DNA of 33,741 bases from an uncultured Oscillospiraceae bacterium (GTDB lineage: Bacteria > Bacillota > Clostridia > Oscillospirales > Oscillospiraceae). Position 1 is the stretch's first letter. The number at the start of each line of letters is the position of its first letter. The notes below the pieces were generated by a model that saw only the letters and a program-made list of their open reading frames with translations, was not told where the DNA came from and ran no database searches. The position numbers and the translations under genes are program-made. This document shows positions 31,504 to 33,741 of the stretch, piece after piece. The DNA lies in NCBI GenBank assembly GCA_910577415.1, contig CAJTLK010000010.1:1-33741 (forward strand), read 5' to 3'.

Positions 31504-32441
31504 ACGGTCACAAATGGGCGTTGCTGTTGGCGGCGTTTCTGGCCGCCGGGGGGATATGGGCCATGCCCCAGGCCAGGGAGCCGGAATCTTTGCGGCTTGT
31601 CACCGCCTTGGCGGTGGATAGCGGTGGGGAGGTCTCTGTTACCGCCGTTACCGGGGTGCGCTCGTCGGAGAACGAGGAGCCTGAGGTACTCAAGGGGACG
31701 GGCGACAGCCTTACCGCCGCTTGCGGCGACCTGCGGGAACGCTCGGCCCGAAGGGCTTACCTGGGCCAGACCCAACAACTTCTGGTGGGAGAAGGCCAGA
31801 ATGTGGAGCCAATATTGGATTTTGTGGTGGAACACCGGGAGCTGCGGCTGGACACATTATTATATATAGTAAAGGGCGCAGCTGGACCGGCGTTGGAGGC
31901 ATCCGCCCAAATGGCCGCTGCCGAGACCGGAGGCCGGGACCCCCGGGGGATCACGGTGGGAGAGGTTTTGCCCCGGCTGGCGGAGGGGGAGTACGCTCTC
32001 GTTCCCGCTCTGGCCAGCGGTGAAGACGGCCGGCTTGCTCCGGCGGGCTGGGCGGCGCTGGGGGAAAAGGGCGTGGCAGGGTATTTAGAGGCTGACGCAG
32101 CCTTGGGTGCGGCCCTGCTCAACGGAAAGGTCCGTGGTCAGGCGGTGACCCTGCCGGACGGTGGGGTGGAGCTGATCTCCTCCCGGTGCTGGGCAAAGGA
32201 GGGGAAGCTCAACTGCGCGCTTATTGCACGGGCCGCGGAGGGGCGGCCCAGCCGGGAGGCTTTGGAGACCTGGGGGAACGGAGTCCTTCAGGCCGCGCTG
32301 AACAAGGGCTGGGATTGTTGGGGCCTGGGCCGGGAGACGGCCTTTTTTTCCCCTTGGGATTGGGAAAGGAATAAGAACTTGGATGTGAGCGCTCTGACTA
32401 TTCAGGTGGAGGGGGAGCTGCGGCGTGGAGAAAAGGGCTGA
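31500..32441 (+). CDS. gerC: spore germination receptor subunit C (Ger(x)C family), no lipobox
   Basis: Protein of 313 residues between gerA and gerB, recognised by position and by family stretches: RLVTALAVD near the N-terminus, RRAYLGQTQQLLVGEG, VVEHRELRLDTLLYIVKG, and a C-terminal domain ending LDVSALTIQVEGELRRGEKG. GerC proteins are normally lipoproteins of about 370-400 residues. Here the hydrophobic start MNGHKWALLLAAFLAAGGIW lacks the lipobox cysteine, so it would stay as a signal anchor or be cleaved and released. It is shorter by roughly 60-80 residues. Overlaps gerA by 4 nt and gerB by 17 nt. Confidence 0.82.
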   Translation: MNGHKWALLLAAFLAAGGIWAMPQAREPESLRLVTALAVDSGGEVSVTAVTGVRSSENEEPEVLKGTGDSLTAACGDLRERSARRAYLGQTQQLLVGEGQNVEPILDFVVEHRELRLDTLLYIVKGAAGPALEASAQMAAAETGGRDPRGITVGEVLPRLAEGEYALVPALASGEDGRLAPAGWAALGEKGVAGYLEADAALGAALLNGKVRGQAVTLPDGGVELISSRCWAKEGKLNCALIARAAEGRPSREALETWGNGVLQAALNKGWDCWGLGRETAFFSPWDWERNKNLDVSALTIQVEGELRRGEKG

Positions 32442-33567
32442 TGGGGTAAGCTGCCGGCAGAGGACAGAGCTGGCTTTGGCTGCCCTCCTTCCGGCGGCAC
32501 TGGGGCTGCTGGGCCCCATTTGCTCCGCCGGACGGCTGAGCTGGCTGGGGCCTGTGCTGGCCTTGCCTGTGGGACTGTGGGTGTGTCTGCTGTGGCGGGA
32601 ACTGGGGGAACGCGGTTTACCAGGGGAACTGGAGAGAGCCTTTGGCTTGGGGTTTGGATGGCTGGCGCAGCTGCTCTATTTTCTTTGGGGACTGGCGCTG
32701 CTCTGCGGCAGCGCTCAGGGTTTTTCCCGGCGGCTGGGGCGGCTGCTGCCGGGGACGGAGTGGTTTTTTCTTCTCACGGCGGCGGCGATCTGCCTGTGGC
32801 TGGGCCGGGGAAGGGAGGAGGCCCTGGCCCGGACCGGGCGGATATTTTTCTTGACGGCGGCGGTGACCCTGGCCTTTGCCCTGGTCCTGGCGGCGCCGGG
32901 ACTGGATTGGCGAAATTTGTGGCCTCCTGAGGGGGATGACCCGGCGGGGATAGCATACAGCGCTTTGCTTTGTTTGAGCCTGTCGGGCTATGGGGCGTTT
33001 GCTCTGTGTCTGCCCTGCGGGGGAAAAACGCACGGCGGCTTCGGCAAGGCCATCTTGGGGAGCGTTGCTTTGACATGGTTGCTGCTGACGGTGGTGGGCA
33101 TCTTTGGACCTAAGCTGGCGGCGGAGATAGAGGAGCCGTTCCTTATGGCCCTTCAGGGAGTGGAGGTGCCCGGCGCCTTTCGCCGGGGGGAGGCGGCCCT
33201 GGCGGCGGTGCTGACTTTGACGGACTTTGCCCTGCTGGCCCTGCTGGGACGGGGGTGCCGAAGCCTGTGGGAGCGGGCGGCGCCGGAAAAGGGGCGCTGG
33301 GTCGGGTATACCCTCCCGGCGCTGGCGATCCTGGTGGCAGACAGCCTGGACAAAAGCGGTGCATGGCAAATGGTAGTGGAGTGGTTCCTGGTGGGGAATT
33401 TGCTCTTTGGTATCGTTTTTCCCGCCTTGGCGGTTTTGGGACAAAAGGTTCGGGAATCAAAAAAGGGCCAACCTATATTTAGTGCCACGAAAATGCCGGG
33501 GAAAGCAGATGTTGGGGGAAATTTTGCCGACAAAAAAAGTCGGAAAGAAAATCAAAAAAAGTGTTGA
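32425..33567 (+). CDS. gerB: spore germination receptor subunit B (GerB/GerKB family)
   Basis: Integral membrane subunit of 380 residues in the amino acid permease-like endospore germination family. About ten hydrophobic segments run from residue 17 to about 340 (for example LGPVLALPVGLWVCLLW, WLAQLLYFLWGLALLCGS, IFFLTAAVTLAFALVLAA). A Lys-rich tail (KKSRKENQKKC) ends the protein. It starts with GTG at 32425, inside the end of gerC, with GGAGGGGG about 10 nt upstream. Its stop codon overlaps the -35 of a promoter that reads out of the window. Confidence 0.88.
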   Translation: MEKRADGVSCRQRTELALAALLPAALGLLGPICSAGRLSWLGPVLALPVGLWVCLLWRELGERGLPGELERAFGLGFGWLAQLLYFLWGLALLCGSAQGFSRRLGRLLPGTEWFFLLTAAAICLWLGRGREEALARTGRIFFLTAAVTLAFALVLAAPGLDWRNLWPPEGDDPAGIAYSALLCLSLSGYGAFALCLPCGGKTHGGFGKAILGSVALTWLLLTVVGIFGPKLAAEIEEPFLMALQGVEVPGAFRRGEAALAAVLTLTDFALLALLGRGCRSLWERAAPEKGRWVGYTLPALAILVADSLDKSGAWQMVVEWFLVGNLLFGIVFPALAVLGQKVRESKKGQPIFSATKMPGKADVGGNFADKKSRKENQKKC

Positions 33568-33592
33568 CATTTGGAGGGCGTTTTGGTATAGT
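33564..33592 (+). promoter_or_regulatory. strong sigma-A promoter at the right edge
   Basis: TTGACA (33564-33569), 17 bp, TATAGT (33587-33592). The -35 overlaps the gerB stop codon. Confidence 0.85.
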
Positions 33593-33595
33593 AAT

Positions 33596-33741
33596 AAGGC
33601 ACCGCGAGAGACGGCGTAAAATTGAAGTGCCTTAAGCCTTTGGGCGAGAATGGTTACAGCGGTTTTATGACAACCTGCGGAGCAGCGTGCACCTTGTAAA
33701 TTAAACAACGTGAAGAAGCAAGAAAGACACCAGAAGAGGAC
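33596..33741 (+). ncRNA. long structured leader or small RNA of unknown type (runs off the edge)
   Basis: The transcript would begin near the closing stem AAGGCAC (33596-33602) / GTGCCTT (33627-33633), which encloses a CGC/GCG pair. A second hairpin, GCGGTT / AACC(T)GC, lies near 33660-33678, followed by an A/G-rich stretch that looks like the run-up to a ribosome site. At least 140 nt carry no open frame. I do not match it to a known riboswitch or ribosomal-protein leader. Confidence 0.45.

Noticed and set aside
1..33741. tRNA, rRNA, CRISPR arrays, insertion sequences, prophage genes
   Set aside because: None found on reading both strands. The genes are ordinary chromosomal ones with consistent composition, and no direct-repeat arrays or transposase motifs appear.

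Overview
The window looks like origin-proximal chromosome from a GC-rich, endospore-forming anaerobe of the Clostridia. An Oscillospiraceae relative (Flavonifractor/Lawsonibacter type) is my inference. The reasons are: a soj-spo0J-noc partition locus with perfect parS sites beside serS; the Firmicutes block glmU-prs-X-pth-mfd; a tricistronic GerA-type germination operon; SLH surface proteins; a thiolase with a Rex-like operator; and strong Shine-Dalgarno sites with sigma-A promoters throughout. I see no phage, insertion sequence, CRISPR array, rRNA or tRNA. The window is core and semi-core genome, so the interest lies in gene variants, small genes and regulatory RNA.

Layout. 1-4100 (minus strand): noc, two parS sites, soj, spo0J, a translationally coupled membrane coiled-coil protein, a third parS and the 5' part of serS. 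4200-6720 (minus): an SLH/GH18 protein followed by a YitT-family membrane protein, divergent from xpt (plus). 7470-10150 (minus): a NhaC-family transporter behind a complete lysine riboswitch with its own promoter and terminator, then mntP. 10420-19910 (minus): tadA, mfd, an SLH protein, pth, a 42-residue membrane protein that is easily missed, prs, a glmU homologue whose uridylyltransferase half is degenerate, and an HD-domain protein. 20094-23473 (plus): a GntR (YtrA-type) regulator, an ABC ATPase and a large permease in overlapping frames. 23547-26403 (plus): a thiolase with a Rex-like operator and an unusual His/Asp-rich insertion, then a PrsA-like foldase lipoprotein. 26484-29874 (minus): a Ca2+-type P-ATPase whose start codon follows a 22-bp hairpin with a U-tract, and a CofE-like protein. 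29954-33567 (plus): gerA-gerC-gerB with a possible forespore promoter. A strong promoter and a structured leader then run off the right edge.

How the genes work together. The left part handles chromosome segregation and nucleoid occlusion. The centre supplies cell-wall precursor (GlmU acetyltransferase), PRPP (Prs), translation quality control (Pth, TadA, SerS) and transcription-coupled repair (Mfd). The right part covers acetyl-CoA condensation, protein folding outside the membrane, cation export and spore germination. The most interesting items are the attenuator-like hairpin at the P-ATPase start, the GlmU remnant, the 42-residue protein, the thiolase insertion, the coiled-coil protein coupled to spo0J, and the residue-level prediction that the two ParB-like proteins read different DNA sites. 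No single locus is convincingly a new multi-gene system.
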